From a virus, in IMG/VR virus record IMGVR_UViG_3300034105_002081, positions 1 through 64,000 of that record: a DNA stretch of 64,000 bases; one strand, written 5' to 3'. Shown one piece after another: positions 22,801 to 34,046 of the stretch. The notes beneath the pieces are model-generated. The model was not told the origin of the DNA and did not search any database. It worked only from the letters and a program-made list of their open reading frames with translations. How positions within the stretch are numbered: position 1 is the first letter of the stretch; each line of letters starts with the position of its first letter. Both the position numbers and the translations under genes were made by a program.

Positions 22801-25800
22801 AGCAGTAAGACTAGGTCTTAAAACCCCTTCCTATATCAACCCAGATGACGAGTTGCTAGATATTATAAATGCAGTAAATAAGCAATCTAGTTCTACTGCT
22901 GATTATCTAGCTTCACAATCTCTTCAAGAAGCTACAGTAAATCTATCCAGTGTCATTAAATCACAGAATGCTGGAACAGACGTCTATAGACCCTCAAAAG
23001 CTTTAAGGGGTGAAATAATTAACTTCGAAGACCCGAATAGAGTTAAATATTTTAATAAAGATAAAGAAGTAATTTCCGTTTTACCTATAAATAAAGGATA
23101 CGCTACTGTCGGATATCACTTACCAATTGAGTCATCCGGAGAAAAGACTGATAACGAATTATCTAATTTTGAAAATATTCACAAACAAATTGATCAGTTA
23201 CCCGCTAGATTTTCTTTCCCATATTTTACGGACAGACCAGCAGGAGCGGTACTAACCGACTATGCTTTCTTTGCTGTTTCTAATCAAAGAGATAAGTTAG
23301 GGGATTTTTATAAAGACGATAAAGATTACGAAAAACTTGGCAGAGACCCAAGTTGGAACATATTACTAGCAGCAGAAGCTGGACTTATAGGAAAAACTTT
23401 AACTGTAGATAAAGGACTAGATTACGATATAGATCTTAAATTAGATATTTCTTCTATATTTAGAAATGTTGATGTCGCTAGTGCCATAGGTGATAGCTTT
23501 ATCTATGGTCTTGATGAACTGCAACCAGGAGCTTCCAAAACAATAATCAGAATGCCACTACCTTCAATAAAGGGTGAGCTCAAAAAAGCTACCGACATTA
23601 ACGGAAGTGGAAGTTGGGAATATAAATATTTTGATGCAGGAACAATTACTGCAAAATCACCATTTAGTTATAGGGATTGGGGCTCTCCAAAAACAGCTGA
23701 AGATGAACAGTTTTATATTGCTATGAGATTTCCGTATAAAATTGCAGAAGATACAAACGATCCATTATGGACAGAATTTAAAGAACAATATTTTTCTGAT
23801 AAAGAAAATTCAGATTTTTATGGATCAGTTAAAGACTATAAGAATAGAAAAGTATTAATATATAGTCCAACTACAAATCAAGCAGTTGTTTGTAAACCAG
23901 CTTATTTCCTTTGGGGTGAACTTGAAGCAGACTTATATCAACCGACAGAAGGAGCTGACATTAATAGAACAGATACTAGTTACTTAAACTTTAAATATAA
24001 TAATACTAGTATTCAAATTAGCTCCTTAATATCTCCCGACGCTGCATATTACCTTGGTGTAATGAGCTTAACGGAAGATGAAAAAAATTATTATGATAAG
24101 GGGAATGATGCAAGCGACGCTGCTAAAGTATTAGCAGAAGCTGGCGTTGCCCCTAACCCAATACCAAGAGAATGTTACTATGCATTTGTCGATGACAATG
24201 TACCAGTTGGAGTGGTGACAACTATGACAAGTCCAGCGACACATTTTACGATAGACTCATCATCTGGTTCTAATTATTTAATTGGTTTTGGAAAATATGG
24301 TGCAGTCAATTCTACTAATACTGTTAAATATACGGCAAAAGCTCTTACCACTAATGCAAGCGCTGGGCGTATGGCACAATTGCCAGCTGGATCAAGCCAA
24401 GAGGCAATAGATCGTTGGACTAGAACAGCGGCAGCAGCGTTAGATACAAATTATATTCAATACGTACCAGACTCAAATATACAATTACTCTCTTCTGAAA
24501 TGATGGCTGCCCTAGCTGCAAAAGGTGGAAATTATATTGATTACTTTAAATATGTTAATGAAGAAAAATACGATAAGGTTTCAAGAGACGCATTATACAA
24601 GATATTAGATAAAGAGTTAACTACTACTGGTGACGTAGAAACTGGTACGGGAAGGTTTAGTTTTGCTCCAGTCTTTGATCCGGCAGATCCAAGTTCAGTT
24701 AAAGCTAGAGAGTTATTTGACGAAGATTATAGTTCTTCAATTCATGTTCTTGCGGGAAATGGAAGAACTCTTGCTCAAGCTAACGATATTTGGGATCAAT
24801 TTAGATTTGCGTACCATAATTACGATTCAGTAAAACAAATATTTTTTCAAGCATTTGGAATAAACCCTGAAGGCACCGATCCTATACCTAATAATCTTTT
24901 GACTATAATTAGAGATATATACAACAATAAGGGTACAGAAGCTCAAAAAATAGAAATATTTAAAAAATTCAATGACACTATTCCAGGTGCAGCGGATGAA
25001 TTCACCGCATTGCTTGGAGACGATTTTATCAATCAAACAGGTTCCACTAGTAAAACAAACGCAAGCCAGCTTAGTTCTGATGAGATAAAGAAAGCTATAG
25101 AATTTGCTAGAAGTAATTTTATTGATGCGCCACAATCAGAGGACGGTTTGATAAACTATTTTAACTCAGTACTTAGAGATAAATTCATAAAAATAGGATA
25201 CTACCTAAAAGGTGCTGCCAACATGATAGAGGCTTCTAGCGGCGGTAAAACTCCAATGATATTTGACTCTAATAATAATAATGTAACAGGAAAACAATTA
25301 TTCTACCTTGTAGTTGGAATATTTAGACAAGCAATGTGGCAAGAGCCTTATGCTAGAGCTTGGTTAATATTAAAGCCAAATAGAAAATATGTTGGTGACG
25401 ACATGTGGGACTTTAACCCAGTCAATCCAATATTTTCAGTATTTATAGATCCAAACTTTAATGTTTCATCCGATCAAAAGAAGTTCCTAAAGATTTTGGC
25501 AGATAATAAAAGCGAAGGTAACAGCGCAGGAAATATCGGTTCCGTTATGGTTAATGGAGTAGAGGATTTCTTTAAAAATAGCATAGGACCTGTTTGGACA
25601 GCCCTGAGTGATGGCTTAAGTGGTCTATTAAATATGTTTAGAGTATCAATGATGCAAATGGGTTACGGCCTAGAGCAAGTAGACAACTTTGCCAGACAGG
25701 CTAATGTTCTAAATAAAGCTTTAAATGATTCTATATACTATTCACTTGGCAGGGCTGGATCTTTATTAAGGGCAGTAGACAATCCATTTACAAGAGAGTA

Positions 25801-28042
25801 TGGAGAGCCAGTTGTAGAGATCAGGGAACCATTTCAAAGAATGCACTACCTAAGTTCTTTTTCTCATATTCTTGCTAATAATATAATCGAAAATACTTCT
25901 GGCGTTGCCACACAGGTAACAGCAGTTTCCGATGGTAAATATCCAGTAACAGTAGCATTGGATAAAAGTATATCTTCTGAAAGACAAGTGGAAAAAACCG
26001 TTGAAACAGATCTGTACTTTGACAATGTAATGGGTTCTGGTATTTTTGGAATAGCACAACCTTTATTCCATCCTCTGGAATTCACTAGAGGCGTTGCTAA
26101 GTTAGCGCAAGGTGCTCCAGATGAATTAACGGCAAGAAGAGTAGCTTTATCTCATCTTAAAGATTCCCTAAAGGATATCTATGGTGGTGAATTAGTAGTA
26201 ATAGGATCTCCTGACATAAGACCTCATGATATAGTTTACCTTGCAGACGTTTATGAAAGAATGTATGGCCTATTTGAAGTGGAACAAGTGGTTCATCACT
26301 TTACTGCTGATCTTGGATTCATTACCTCAATAACACCTAATGCAATGGTTTCAGTAAATGACCCAGGAAGATGGTTCTTATCATCTTGGATGCATTCGTG
26401 GTTCTCAATTAAGAACATAAGAGATCACACTAAGATTTTGATGAACTCCGTACAAGCAGGGTCAACAGGGATTATGTCTAGCGGAAATATATCCGTTGAT
26501 GGTTTATCTCAAGCTCTAAGCACTCAATTATTGGGAGGAATACAATTTACCCACGGATCTAGTGCGTTAATGAAAGATGTTGTGTCTAATTATAGTGCAG
26601 AAGCATTATCAGATGCTCAAGCAAGTATAGAAAGTCAAGTAAAGAGTGGAGCCACTGGAGGGGTTAGCCTTTCTACTTTTGCCTTAGGTTTCGTTGGCAC
26701 TGTAGCTGCTGGTGCGGCTATTGTAGGGGCTCTAGCTCCTCTTGGGGTGGTTGGACTAGGTGTAGGTGCATCATTTGGCGCTCAAGGGTTCTGGGGTGGC
26801 TGGCAGTGGGTTAGGGACAATGTTCTAGATCAACACGGTTGTTATATTCAGTACTTAAATAGAAATGGACAACCAATGGACGCTGGCCTCTCCATTAACC
26901 AAGGAATGGTAGTAGGAAAATATCATAGTAAAAAATTGCTACCAGGAATCTTAGGTGTAAGAGCCCATACTATGGTTGACGGGAATGCTTATGTAAGAAG
27001 TGATGATATATTAAAGAGTATTGGATGGAAAGAAAAGGAAATTAATGAATTAGTTAGATACATTAGTTTAGAAAACTCTTTAGTCAATGCAGAGGTATTA
27101 AAATATTCAGGAACAGGTCCAGATAAAGCTGGTTTTACTGAGTTCTTTAAGGTTGTTTGTAGAGTAAGTAGATTTATTGATGGAGGGGAAGTAGAAGTTG
27201 TAGATATATTTAACCCAAGTGCTCAACCATTTAAGGTTAAACTAGACGGAATTATTTCTGGAAATTTAAATTCAATGAGTGGATATTTAAACAATTCTAG
27301 TCAATCAAATTATATAGATTCTACTCAAACAACTATAGTTAACACTAATTCTTCTGGTGGTCGTTCGGCAGAATATATAGCAAAACAACTAACTGGTAAG
27401 ATTTTTGTAGTTAGAATAGCACCAAATGATATGTCAGCCACATCAATTTTTACTGAAGACGATTTAGATCCAGGCTCTTCCAAAAATATAAAATCCAATT
27501 ATTTAACTGCAGATAAATACGGCGATGGTGAAAAAGAAAAAGCTCTTGGAACTATATTCTATAGGATTATAGGTAATGAATTAAATAACGTAGAAGAAGA
27601 CATAAGGTCTTTTTTCTACAAAAATCAAGCTAGTGGTGTAGATGAATTGAAGAATAACTTTAAAAATACTTTATATCAAGGTTCAGTCTTTTATAAAAAG
27701 TTTAATGAATTATTTAATCAGATTAAAAATTCAAATATAACAGAGCCCAACATAGGTTCCAATACAGCAGATTCTCTTTCTTCTTTGTCTGATCAAAAGA
27801 AGCAATTGTATACAATATTTTATAATATAAGAATAGCTGAATTACTATATGAAAAAGCATCACAGTGGCCCTATACTTCTTGGGATGAATACTATGATGA
27901 CGGTGGCCCAGCTACACTAAACTGGGAATTGGTTATTAATGGACTTGCGCAAGTTTCTACTACAGATCTTCTTAGAGAAAGAAAATCTGTTATAAGCCTT
28001 GAAGAGCAATTAGCTATACCGAAATACATACCTTCTAGGTAG
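16804..28042 (+). CDS. Giant baseplate hub-like protein, recoded by a +1 shift at CGG
   Basis: One 3745-aa protein if the CGG at 17569-17571 (codon 256) is read as CGGA; otherwise it ends at TAG 17584-17586. Repeated baseplate-type domains are visible. A segment near residues 455-500 (IPPIKIDVNTSF) and one near 965-1020 (VPMIKLDFDPKS, ISMSMVIFGEKEL) look like two copies of one fold. Residues near 1580-1610 (VRVHLRGGYG, FNGIITSVELG) and 3120-3170 (IRPHDIVYLADVYERMYG, FEVEQVVHHFTADLGF) resemble gp27-like hub barrels. Hydrophobic Gly/Ala runs lie near 1865-1910 and 3285-3330. Residues about 3345-3550 resemble an SNase-like fold (EVEVVDI, FKVKLDGI). Its position before the tail lysin fits a central hub. 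Domain names are from pattern only. Confidence 0.65.
17569..17572 (+). promoter_or_regulatory. +1 recoding site 3: CGGA
   Basis: Frame from 16804 reads CTA CGG; sense continues in +1 with GTT TGG TCT CCT AGC. The zero-frame stop TAG lies at 17584-17586. The protein joins as ...RKNNL-[CGGA]-VWSPSQHGN.... Confidence 0.85.
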
Positions 28043-28060
28043 ATAAGATAGGAATTTTTT

Positions 28061-31000
28061 ATGGCAGATTTTGGTTTTACATTAGATGATTTAGATAGCT
28101 CAACATCTATTACCAGGAAGATAGCTGAAGGCTTTAATCCAAATGGATCAGAAAGTTTAACAACTTCAGCTTCTCAAAGTGGATATGAAAATGAGACTAT
28201 GAGCACTAGGGATGTAAGTGAAATATTATCTCGGTGATACTCTATTTAGGAACCCAGCATCTCTTATTAACGTTTCTAACAAGTTTGTTAATTCAACTGC
28301 ACACTCTTTGATTACCACTGGAGCGCAAAGTTCAGAATCTTTTTCTATACCAAACCCAGATTATCAAGGTAAAGACGGAGAACCGTCAAAATTATCTGGT
28401 CGGAGCAGCTTACCTAAAAATAGTTTCTAAGTCTATAGCGGGAACTGGTTATGCAGCAGCTGGATCAAACAATCCATTAATGGATCTTTTAAATACATAT
28501 AAAACTGGTCAATGGCCTAAGAGCTCTAGCGGTTCTGGTGTTTCGCAATTTGGTGGGCCACTTATTAAGCATGGCAATGTTACTTATATATTCGATCCAT
28601 CTGCACCATCTTTAGGATCAAGAATGATTGCTCTAGATTCAGAGCTAACACCAGAAGAAAAACAATACTATATCGAAAGAGGAACCATTCTCAGTAGAGT
28701 AGTAGGTGACACTGTATTGATTTCTGGTTTTGACATAGATTTTCCTGATAATTGGACTAACCATAAATTAATAGCCACTCAGTCCTATTATCCTGATGTT
28801 CCTCAAGAGCAAAATAATGGATTTGTTCAAGACAGTTTAATTATCGCCCCAAAACAAAAAGCGTATATATGTGCAGCTCTAATAGAATTGTTAATAGCAT
28901 TAGCTGATAAAATAGGATTCGACGGAACTTTTGCTACTTCTAGAGCAGTCATAACACAAGAAGGTGATAATCAAATAGGATTAGATGGTTCGTCTTCAAA
29001 GGTTAACTCAAATATTAAAAACATAATATCAGATCATGTTTTTGGAAGATCTTTTGATTTTCAAAAGTTAGGTTCCAATTACGATTCTACTCAAAATATT
29101 CCAGTATCAGAAGATGGATATCAGCTCAGTCTAGATATGCTTCTAGAAGCTCTTAATACTATGCCTATGCCACTTCTTCCTGATTTAATTGTAATCCATC
29201 CAGAAGTTGGTAGAAAATTAGGAATAGTAGAAGGCCTTGAGGGAATGAGTTCTGCTGTTAAAATGAAATATCCAAATTTAAAGTATGTTGATTTTGTGTC
29301 AGATGATAATCACACAAGTCACATTCACATTTCTTTTAGCGCAGAAAGAGCTGGTAAGTATATCGGTTCAGAAGGTCTTATCGTAAGTAGTACAATAATA
29401 GATGAAGTAGACAGTGGCGAAAGCGATGCCGCTCTGCAAGCTGCAATCGAAGTATCCAGAGCAAAAGCTACTATTAATTACAAAGCATTAGAGGGAGATC
29501 TATCTAATCTGGATGTGTTTCAAATATTAACAGCTAAAAGTTTTAGTCCAGAAGTAGCTGCTATATTTACCGCCATAATGGCAAGAGAGAGCAACCGTAA
29601 CCCAGGATCATTCAATGGAGTTTGCAGTAGGAATCCAGAAAATTGGAATGGATTAGCAGATGACTATTCTGTAGGAATGTTTCAGTTCAACTTATTATCA
29701 TACATTAATGCAAAAACTGGGGCAGTAACAAAGTTACCAGTAGTATATGATGGAACTAAATATCTAGATAAACCAAAAATGATGAAGGCTACCCATTTAG
29801 CTTATAAGCCTGGAGCAGACGCTAATTGGACAGACACACAGATTTTAGAAAAAATGTTGTTGCTTCAGAATGCAGGCAAAGCTTTTGTAGATGATTTACT
29901 TTGGTATCCAGTCAATCAAGTAGCTTTAGCAACTTATAAATGGGGTGCCAACGCTTCAGATAATGTAATAAAAACATCAAGCGGATTTCATGCGTGGGGA
30001 GATTATGGAACTAGATCTGAATGTGGTTTTATATTCTTAACTAGTTTCCAAGAAGCTGTTAGCGTTTACTTAACAACGGGTAACGATATAGCTATATTAC
30101 AAGAATGGGTAAGAAAAAACCTTCCAAAATACAATCCTAAAACAGCTCCTTATATAGAACAGTGGATGTCTGGAACTATTTTCTTTTCTAAAAAGAAAAA
30201 AAATACTTTAATTAAAAGCTCTAAGCCGATTAAATACGTACCAGCTGCTGGAGCTTCCTCTGGTGGATCTGTAATACAACAAATAGATAAAAAGCTTTTA
30301 ATCATTGGCAATCTAAATGTATCTGATAGTTCTACTCTAATTACAAAAAAAATGGGTCAAACTCCATGGTCTTATTATAAGACAATAGGAAAAGCTGGAC
30401 TAAGGATGGCTACAGCAAGTGCAGGTAACGCAGCTTTAAAAACTTTAATTCAAGAAATTCAAACTTTAAAAACAGCATCAGGCTCTGATAAATTTGTACC
30501 CGATGCATACATTATAGCAACCGGTGCGACTGATGCGCTGTTAGGGCTAGATTTAACAGGTTTAAAAAATTTAATTAAATTAGTTATGGTTGAAATAGGA
30601 TCTAAACCAACCTATTGGATAGACACCTATTCTGCATCAACAAATGTTGATATAAGTCAATCTTCTATTTTTAATCAAGCATTAGAAGATTTAAGACCAA
30701 GTTACCCAAATATATTAATTAACTCAAGTACTTTAAATTGGGCAGAATTAGTAGTAGCTAACGAAAGCTATTTATCTGAGAGCAAAAGAACTTTATCATC
30801 CTTGGGCCAAGAAGCTTATGCCACCTTAATCGAGACATCGGCTAATGAATTAGCTAACCTCATTGTTCCAGGTTCATATTCTTATGGTGGGGATAGCACT
30901 GTTGCCCCTACTTTCACTAAAGACCAAATCAAAGAAGCAGCAATATGGTTAAGGACAAATAGAATGGCTGACTGGCAAACCAAGACTAATAAGAAATTTG

Positions 31001-31404
31001 GATGTGAAGGTTTTGCTAATAGACTAAGTGCAGCCTTGGGGCTGTTTGGTGAAGCTATGCCAGAGATATTCAACGATGAGTGGGATGGTCCTACTACTAC
31101 TCAAGTTCCGACTAATCTAGATAGGTCCTTAAGTGCAACAGCACATTATAATAAAGTAAAAAATCGCTCAGACTTCTTTGGCCCAACAACTCCTAAGGGT
31201 AAAAATCCTCCAAAGGGATATGTAGTATACTGGACTGGTGGTACCCCTGCAACTGATGACCTTGGGCATAATGGAATATCATTGGGTGATGGAACTTATA
31301 TAGATCAAAATGATGGATCACCTTATAAGATAATCGGAAGCACAGTAGCGGGAGGATTCCCTGGTATTAATTATACATACGTTGGCACTACACCCACTTG
31401 GTAA
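28061..31404 (+). CDS. Multidomain tail-associated lysin, recoded by two +1 shifts at CGG
   Basis: A 1113-aa protein starting at ATG 28061 (RBS AGGAA). Two in-phase CGG codons, 58 and 114, must each be followed by a +1 shift. Four cell-wall-active modules follow. Residues about 270-440: M15-type D-Ala-D-Ala peptidase, with H325 and D332 in DHVFGRSFD and H420/H422 in HIHI. Residues about 485-680: soluble-transglycosylase-like fold with candidate catalytic E509 in MARESN and SVGMFQFN. Residues about 744-930: SGNH-hydrolase-like fold whose catalytic Ser and C-terminal Asp-His are not seen (GNLNVSDSS, ATGATDAL), probably degenerate. Residues about 960-1113: NlpC/P60 or CHAP-like with C981 (GCEGF) and H1069 (GHNGISLGDG). 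It probably opens the host wall during infection. The N-terminal 110 residues are Ser/Asn-rich and hold both sites. Confidence 0.75.
28232..28235 (+). promoter_or_regulatory. +1 recoding site 4: CGGT before GA (CGG UGA)
   Basis: Frame from 28061 reads TCT CGG TGA, so the zero frame stops immediately after CGG. Sense continues in +1 with GAT ACT CTA TTT. This is the only site where the extra base is T. A stop in the decoding site after CGG may itself favour the shift here. Confidence 0.8.
28401..28404 (+). promoter_or_regulatory. +1 recoding site 5: CGGA
   Basis: Frame entered at 28236 reads GGT CGG; sense continues in +1 with GCA GCT TAC CTA AAA. Zero-frame reading ends at TAA 28428-28430. 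The protein joins as ...KLSG-[CGGA]-AAYLKIVSKS.... It is the second site in the tail lysin, 56 codons after the first. Confidence 0.85.
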
Positions 31405-31415
31405 AGGAAAATAAT

Positions 31416-31781
31416 ATGACAAAAATATATCCAAAATTTGATAAAAAAATAGCAGACAGTTTAAGCGCAGCTAGAATTCAACAAACAAAAACTAGACCTG
31501 GTGTTGTAATGTCTTTCGACAGAAAGAAGAACACTGCAATAATAGTACTAGAAGATAAAATGTCTGGTTCTATAGGGGAAATTATAAAAGATGTACCGTG
31601 TCCAGATATACAGGGTATCCAAACCGTTGCACCAACAGCAGGATCAAGATGCATAGTTTCTTTTCGAGATGACAACGAAAGATACCCCCATATAGTATCA
31701 TTTATAAATGATATTAATTTCCAATCTAAATACCGTGTCAACTATGGTGTTGACACAGGTGTTCCTAACTTTTTAATATAA
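31416..31781 (+). CDS. OB-fold baseplate spike-like protein
   Basis: A 121-aa protein. The ATG at 31416 is preferred over the earlier in-frame start at 31398 because AAAGGAAA lies just upstream of it. The sequence RPGVVMSFDRKKNTAIIVLED, with short strands throughout, then RCIVSFRDDNERYPHIVSFI, is typical of the OB-fold domain in gpV/gp5-type puncturing or spike proteins. Here the aspartate-rich loop and the C-terminal PHIVSFIND fit that fold. It lies between the tail lysin and the gp25-like gene, where a small spike or hub-cap protein is expected. No lysozyme domain is attached. The family is inferred from pattern and context. Confidence 0.5.
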   Translation: MTKIYPKFDKKIADSLSAARIQQTKTRPGVVMSFDRKKNTAIIVLEDKMSGSIGEIIKDVPCPDIQGIQTVAPTAGSRCIVSFRDDNERYPHIVSFINDINFQSKYRVNYGVDTGVPNFLI

Positions 31782-31783
31782 TC

Positions 31784-32482
31784 ATGAACCCAAACGACCC
31801 AATAGTAAAAAATTATAGTTCAAATGCAAAAAACTATATATCTGAAAAAAATGAGTATGAAAAAAGAAAAAACTTTTCATCTAGAGAAGTTGGGTTGACC
31901 CATCCTGATAATTCTTCTTTTATTCGCTTAACCGATTCTGGAGATATAGAAATTTTTACAGCACCAGGAGTTGGCATGATTATAAGTGGATCTACTAGAA
32001 GCATATCTCTTTTTGCTGACAGTATAAGATTTCACACCAAGGAAAATGGTTTAAAGTGGAATTCTATGGATTTTAATCATTCGGCAGACGATTTCACTGA
32101 GCCAACTTTATTGAAATCTAATCCAGATCAATACAACCCAGCTTATATAAACATAGGTAAATATATAGATGAATTGATAAAAATAAACGAAGAGGAACAA
32201 CAGGAAGTAAAACCAACTATTACTATAGGAGGGGAGTATCAATTTGTTGACACTACTGCAGATTTAACTGGTAATTACGGTTTCCTTTCTGGTAATGACT
32301 CTTCTTCTTTATTTACTGAGGATCAAATCAGTATAATTAAAATTAGCTGGGAAACAAATATAACTCCTGTAAATAATAATATTAGCTTGGGTGAATTTAC
32401 TGACTACATTGTAAATTTAATGCAAAGTGGCTATACATTTAATCAAGCTAGAGATAAGGCGTTAAGGGACAAAATTGGGTGA
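31784..32482 (+). CDS. Baseplate-associated protein of unknown function
   Basis: A 232-aa protein whose ATG follows the upstream stop by two bases. The N-terminus is charged; residues 40-90 (IRLTDSGDIEIFTAPG, IIISG-like and SISLFADSI elements) are strand-rich and could form a small beta-sandwich. The C-terminal part (about residues 185-232) is helical and ends QARDKALRDKIG. The downstream gp25-like gene starts inside this gene's last codons, showing tight coupling. It sits in the core baseplate cluster, so a wedge or spike-adjacent role is likely. I do not recognise a family. Confidence 0.5.
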   Translation: MNPNDPIVKNYSSNAKNYISEKNEYEKRKNFSSREVGLTHPDNSSFIRLTDSGDIEIFTAPGVGMIISGSTRSISLFADSIRFHTKENGLKWNSMDFNHSADDFTEPTLLKSNPDQYNPAYINIGKYIDELIKINEEEQQEVKPTITIGGEYQFVDTTADLTGNYGFLSGNDSSSLFTEDQISIIKISWETNITPVNNNISLGEFTDYIVNLMQSGYTFNQARDKALRDKIG

Positions 32483-32855
32483 TTTTTATATAGACTTATC
32501 TGGAGACCTTAAGGTTACCGGCAATGGAGACATTGCAACAACTCAAAGCCCAGCAGAAGTTGACGTTCAACAAATATACTTAAGGCTGATGACTGAACCT
32601 GGTGATTTCTATATATATCCAGGCTTAGGCACAGACTTAGCAATGCTTTACGGAATGCCTCAAACTCCAGAAACTGGAGAATTAGGTAAGCGAATTATAA
32701 GATCTGCCTTAGAAAGAGAAGGAATATTCTCTAATAGAAAAATTATGATTGAGGCAGTTCCCACTTCCGAAGACTCTATAAGATTTGACGTTTTCATAAT
32801 TACCGAATTCAAAGAACCAACAGTACTATCTATTACTCAGACACTAGGGGTGTAA
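32475..32855 (+). CDS. gp25-like baseplate wedge protein
   Basis: A 126-aa protein starting at TTG 32475, with AAGGGA about six bases upstream and an overlap with the previous gene. No ATG or GTG lies near the start in this frame. It shows the gp25/GPW pattern: a strand-rich N-terminus (DLSGDLKVTGNGDIATTQSPAEVDVQQIYLRL, given here only as a position, residues 7-38), then EPGDFYIYPGLGTDL at about 41-55 and a long C-terminal beta region. gp25-like proteins form part of the inner baseplate wedge of contractile tails. Its length fits the family. This is one of the two best marker genes for a contractile tail in the window. Confidence 0.8.
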   Translation: MGDFYIDLSGDLKVTGNGDIATTQSPAEVDVQQIYLRLMTEPGDFYIYPGLGTDLAMLYGMPQTPETGELGKRIIRSALEREGIFSNRKIMIEAVPTSEDSIRFDVFIITEFKEPTVLSITQTLGV

Positions 32856-32859
32856 TTTA

Positions 32860-34029
32860 ATGCCTATTTATAACTTAAAATCAAGAGACCAAATGCTTAT
32901 TGAGGTCGTTGACGCCCTACAAAAAAATGCAGGGATTACTGCGGTATCCCCAGGTTCTATAGCCAGGGCATTTGCAGAAGCGATAACCACTGAAGTGTCA
33001 GACCTTTATAGTGCATTTAAGCTTAGTATAGAGCAGTCAACCTTAGCAATGGCGACAGGAAAAAATTTAGATGCAATAGGAGAACTCTACAGCGTAAGCA
33101 GAAGAAGCATATCTGATGAACTAACCGTAGACAGGCTAACCTCTAATATAGAATTCTTTATCAGCGTACCATATTCTGCAGATATTACAATTCCAAAAGG
33201 GACATTGGTCTATACGGCTGTTGATAATTTCAACGATATTCAATACGCTTACGAATTAACTAATAATGTAACTATTTTATCTGGATTAACAAGAGAATAT
33301 GGCACAGTACAAGCAAAGTTTTCAGATACTGGTATTACAGCGGCAAGGAATACTGTGGTAAAACACAATTTCATAGGACCTCCTGGAGCTGCAATCTTTT
33401 GCAATAACCCTAAAGAAATATATAGCTCTTTAAACTCTGAGTCAGATGACAATTTCAGAAGAAGGATTATAGCATCGGTCCGAAGTAAGGGAACCGGAAC
33501 CGCTGAGTCTCTTAGATTTGCCGCCCTTGCCGTCAAAGGCGTAAAGGATGTAAAAATCAGAGAAGGTTCTTACGGTATAGGTTCTTGCGACTTAATAGTC
33601 GTACCAGAAAGCCTATCAGGAATGAACGCCCTTCCAGAAATCGTTTTTACCGCAGTAAGCGGGATAAAACCAGTTGGTATACGCATAAATGTAAGAATGG
33701 CCCAAAGAAAGAACGTCGATGTTACTGCTACATTAACCCTTAGAGAAGGAACGACATCTCAACTAGCTAGATCCGCAGAAGCACAGGCTAGAATATTCTT
33801 AACTAGATACTTAAATTCTTTTTCAATAGGAGATTCTATATCAATCAAAGAGATGGAATCCCAGATGAAATTTGCCTCTGACTTAATCCTTTCCGCTACG
33901 ATAAATAATGTTGCAGTAGATAAAAAGAATATATCAAATACCGACTATAGATTGTCTGATGATAGAAGTTTCATGATAGCTGGCGCAGTAGCTGTATATT
34001 CTGTTATAATTGGTACTTCAAACTACTAA
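32860..34029 (+). CDS. J-like baseplate wedge protein
   Basis: A 389-aa protein following the gp25-like gene by four bases. It has the layout of the Baseplate_J family (P2 gpJ, T4 gp6-related). An N-terminal helical part ends TGKNLDAIGELYSVSRR (residues about 68-84). Next come IPKGTLVYTA (about 110-119) and the hallmark ESDDNFRRRIIAS, GTGTAESLRFAALAVKGVKDVKI (about 190-229). Strand-rich repeats follow at the C-terminus. It builds the baseplate wedge together with the gp25-like protein. Gene order gp25-like then J-like is common in contractile-tailed phages. Confidence 0.85.
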   Translation: MPIYNLKSRDQMLIEVVDALQKNAGITAVSPGSIARAFAEAITTEVSDLYSAFKLSIEQSTLAMATGKNLDAIGELYSVSRRSISDELTVDRLTSNIEFFISVPYSADITIPKGTLVYTAVDNFNDIQYAYELTNNVTILSGLTREYGTVQAKFSDTGITAARNTVVKHNFIGPPGAAIFCNNPKEIYSSLNSESDDNFRRRIIASVRSKGTGTAESLRFAALAVKGVKDVKIREGSYGIGSCDLIVVPESLSGMNALPEIVFTAVSGIKPVGIRINVRMAQRKNVDVTATLTLREGTTSQLARSAEAQARIFLTRYLNSFSIGDSISIKEMESQMKFASDLILSATINNVAVDKKNISNTDYRLSDDRSFMIAGAVAVYSVIIGTSNY

Positions 34030-34046
34030 ATTTAAAGAAGGCTTTA

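Noticed and set aside
28042-28480. Several short hypothetical genes between the hub gene and the lysin
   Set aside because: The three short frames join exactly at CGGT 28232 and CGGA 28401 into the lysin's N-terminus, starting at ATG 28061.
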